Assembly (NCBI GenBank): GCA_017556595.1
Contig: JAFYML010000061.1
Location: 1 to 6,983 of the forward strand
DNA length: 6,983 nt
Reading direction: 5' to 3'
Source of the DNA: Bacteroides sp.
Lineage (GTDB): Bacteria > Bacteroidota > Bacteroidia > Bacteroidales > Bacteroidaceae
Part shown: positions 5,913 to 6,983 of the stretch, one piece after another
Numbering within the stretch: position 1 is the first letter of the stretch
How the letters are laid out: each line of letters begins with the position of its first letter
Notes under the pieces: model-generated
Told to the model about the DNA's origin: nothing
The model's input: the letters and a program-made list of their open reading frames with translations, nothing else
The model's database searches: none
Made by a program: the position numbers and the translations under genes

Positions 5913-6983
5913 ATGAACATTGAACAAAAACTATCGCAATCGGTCATCGAAGGACTGAAAGCACTCTACGGACAAGAGGTGCCGGCATCGCAAGTGCAGT
6001 TGCAAAAAACCAAGAAGGAGTTTGAGGGACACTTGACATTGGTGGTTTTCCCTTTCTTGCGAATGTCGAAGAAGGGACCGGAACAAACTGCCCAAGAGGT
6101 GGGCGAATACCTATTGGCTAACGACCCATCAGTATCAGCTTATAACGTTATCAAAGGTTTCTTGAACCTGACCATTGCATCAAATGCATGGATCGAATTG
6201 TTGAACGCCATTCACCAAGATGCACAATATGGTATCCAAACCGCTAACGAGCAATCGCCTTTGGTGATGATTGAGTACTCATCGCCCAACACCAACAAAC
6301 CGCTTCACTTGGGACACGTGCGCAACAACCTTTTGGGTCATGCGTTGGCCAATATCGTTGCGGCAAATGGCAACAAGGTGGTGAAAACCAACATTGTGAA
6401 CGACCGTGGCATCCATATCTGCAAGTCGATGTTGGCTTGGTTGAAGTATGGCAATGGCGAAACACCCGAATCGAGCGGCAAGAAGGGCGACCACCTCATT
6501 GGCGACTACTATGTAGCTTTCGACAAGCACTATAAGGCTGAACTGAAAGAGTTGATGGCACACTATCAAGCCGAAGGCATGAACGAAGAGGAGGCCAAGG
6601 CAAAGGCCGAAGCCGAAAGTCCGTTGATGAAAGAGGCTCGCGAGATGTTGGTGAAGTGGGAAGCCAACGACCCCGAAGTGCGTGCGTTGTGGAAGAAGAT
6701 GAACGATTGGGTATATGCCGGCTTCGATGAAACCTATCGCATGATGGGTGTAGGCTTCGATAAGATTTACTATGAATCGGATACCTATCTCGAAGGTAAG
6801 GAAAAAGTGATGGAAGGTCTTGAAAAAGGATTCTTCTATCGCAAGGAAGATGGTTCGGTATGGGCCGACCTTACCGGTGAAGGTCTCGACCATAAGCTCC
6901 TTCTCCGTTCGGATGGTACATCGGTATATATGACACAAGATATTGGTACCGACAAACTTCGTTTCCAAGATTTTCCCATCAAT
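5913..6983 (+). CDS. argS: Arginyl-tRNA synthetase, N-terminal 357 codons, runs off right edge
   Basis: This class I aminoacyl-tRNA synthetase charges tRNA-Arg with arginine in the cytosol and is essential. Residues 1 to about 95 form the ArgS-specific N-terminal domain that contacts the tRNA D-loop. The catalytic domain begins with EYSSPNTNKPLHLGHVRNN, with the class I HIGH-type motif as HLGH at 132-135. It continues through NDRGIH (163-168), WVYAGFDETY (266-275), and YMTQDIGT (339-346) near the active site. A charged Ala/Glu/Lys-rich segment at about 208-250 looks like a lineage-specific insert in the catalytic domain. The KMSK-like loop and anticodon-binding domain would lie past the right edge; bacterial ArgS is usually 550-600 residues, so roughly 40% is missing. 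The ATG at 5913 is chosen because the N-terminal domain starts directly there. The gene is transcribed away from the rhomboid cluster, across a 132 nt intergenic region. Confidence 0.97.
   Translation, partial: MNIEQKLSQSVIEGLKALYGQEVPASQVQLQKTKKEFEGHLTLVVFPFLRMSKKGPEQTAQEVGEYLLANDPSVSAYNVIKGFLNLTIASNAWIELLNAIHQDAQYGIQTANEQSPLVMIEYSSPNTNKPLHLGHVRNNLLGHALANIVAANGNKVVKTNIVNDRGIHICKSMLAWLKYGNGETPESSGKKGDHLIGDYYVAFDKHYKAELKELMAHYQAEGMNEEEAKAKAEAESPLMKEAREMLVKWEANDPEVRALWKKMNDWVYAGFDETYRMMGVGFDKIYYESDTYLEGKEKVMEGLEKGFFYRKEDGSVWADLTGEGLDHKLLLRSDGTSVYMTQDIGTDKLRFQDFPIN

Noticed and set aside
6279..6968. A 229-codon open frame on the minus strand opposite argS
   Set aside because: It lies wholly inside a clear argS coding frame, has no recognisable motif, no promoter or start context, and its His/Phe/Val-rich make-up fits an antisense reading of a coding gene.

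Overview
The window looks like ordinary chromosomal sequence from a Bacteroidota member, most likely order Bacteroidales (Prevotella- or Bacteroides-like). The signs are a fused SecD/SecF-type gene start, a lipoprotein-type Dcp peptidase, paired rhomboid genes followed by a membrane-anchored endonuclease/exonuclease/phosphatase (EEP) gene, an ArgS sequence that reads like Bacteroidales ArgS, weak or absent Shine-Dalgarno sequences, and TAnnTTTG -7 promoter boxes. The genus cannot be fixed from the sequence alone.

Layout: five genes run leftward on the minus strand from about 5780 to the left edge. In transcription order they are rhomboid A (5780-5040), rhomboid B (5059-4169, overlapping A by 20 nt), the EEP protein (4150-3047, 18 nt gap), the M3 peptidase Dcp (3032-948, 14 nt gap) and, after an 83 nt gap with its own candidate promoter, the 5' part of secDF (864 to the left edge). 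To the right of a 132 nt divergent intergenic region, argS starts at 5913 on the plus strand and runs off the right edge. No stretch longer than 300 bases lacks a gene. I saw no tRNA, rRNA, CRISPR array, insertion sequence or convincing intrinsic terminator.

The minus-strand genes share a cell-envelope theme. Two intramembrane serine proteases, both with intact catalytic residues, are tightly coupled to a membrane protein whose nuclease/phosphatase-fold domain is predicted to face the periplasm. Next come a predicted lipoprotein dipeptidyl carboxypeptidase and then the SecDF component of the translocon. It is a reasonable inference, not shown, that the first four form one transcription unit concerned with envelope protein turnover or signalling. 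ArgS is a housekeeping gene that shares only the divergent promoter region.

The most distinctive non-coding signal is in that divergent region. Three TACGAA/TTCGTA hexamers lie exactly 10 bp apart. The outer two overlap the candidate -7 boxes of the two divergent promoters, and the right-hand pair forms a perfect 7-bp inverted repeat. I did not find a clearly novel biological system; most of the window is recognisable conserved sequence.
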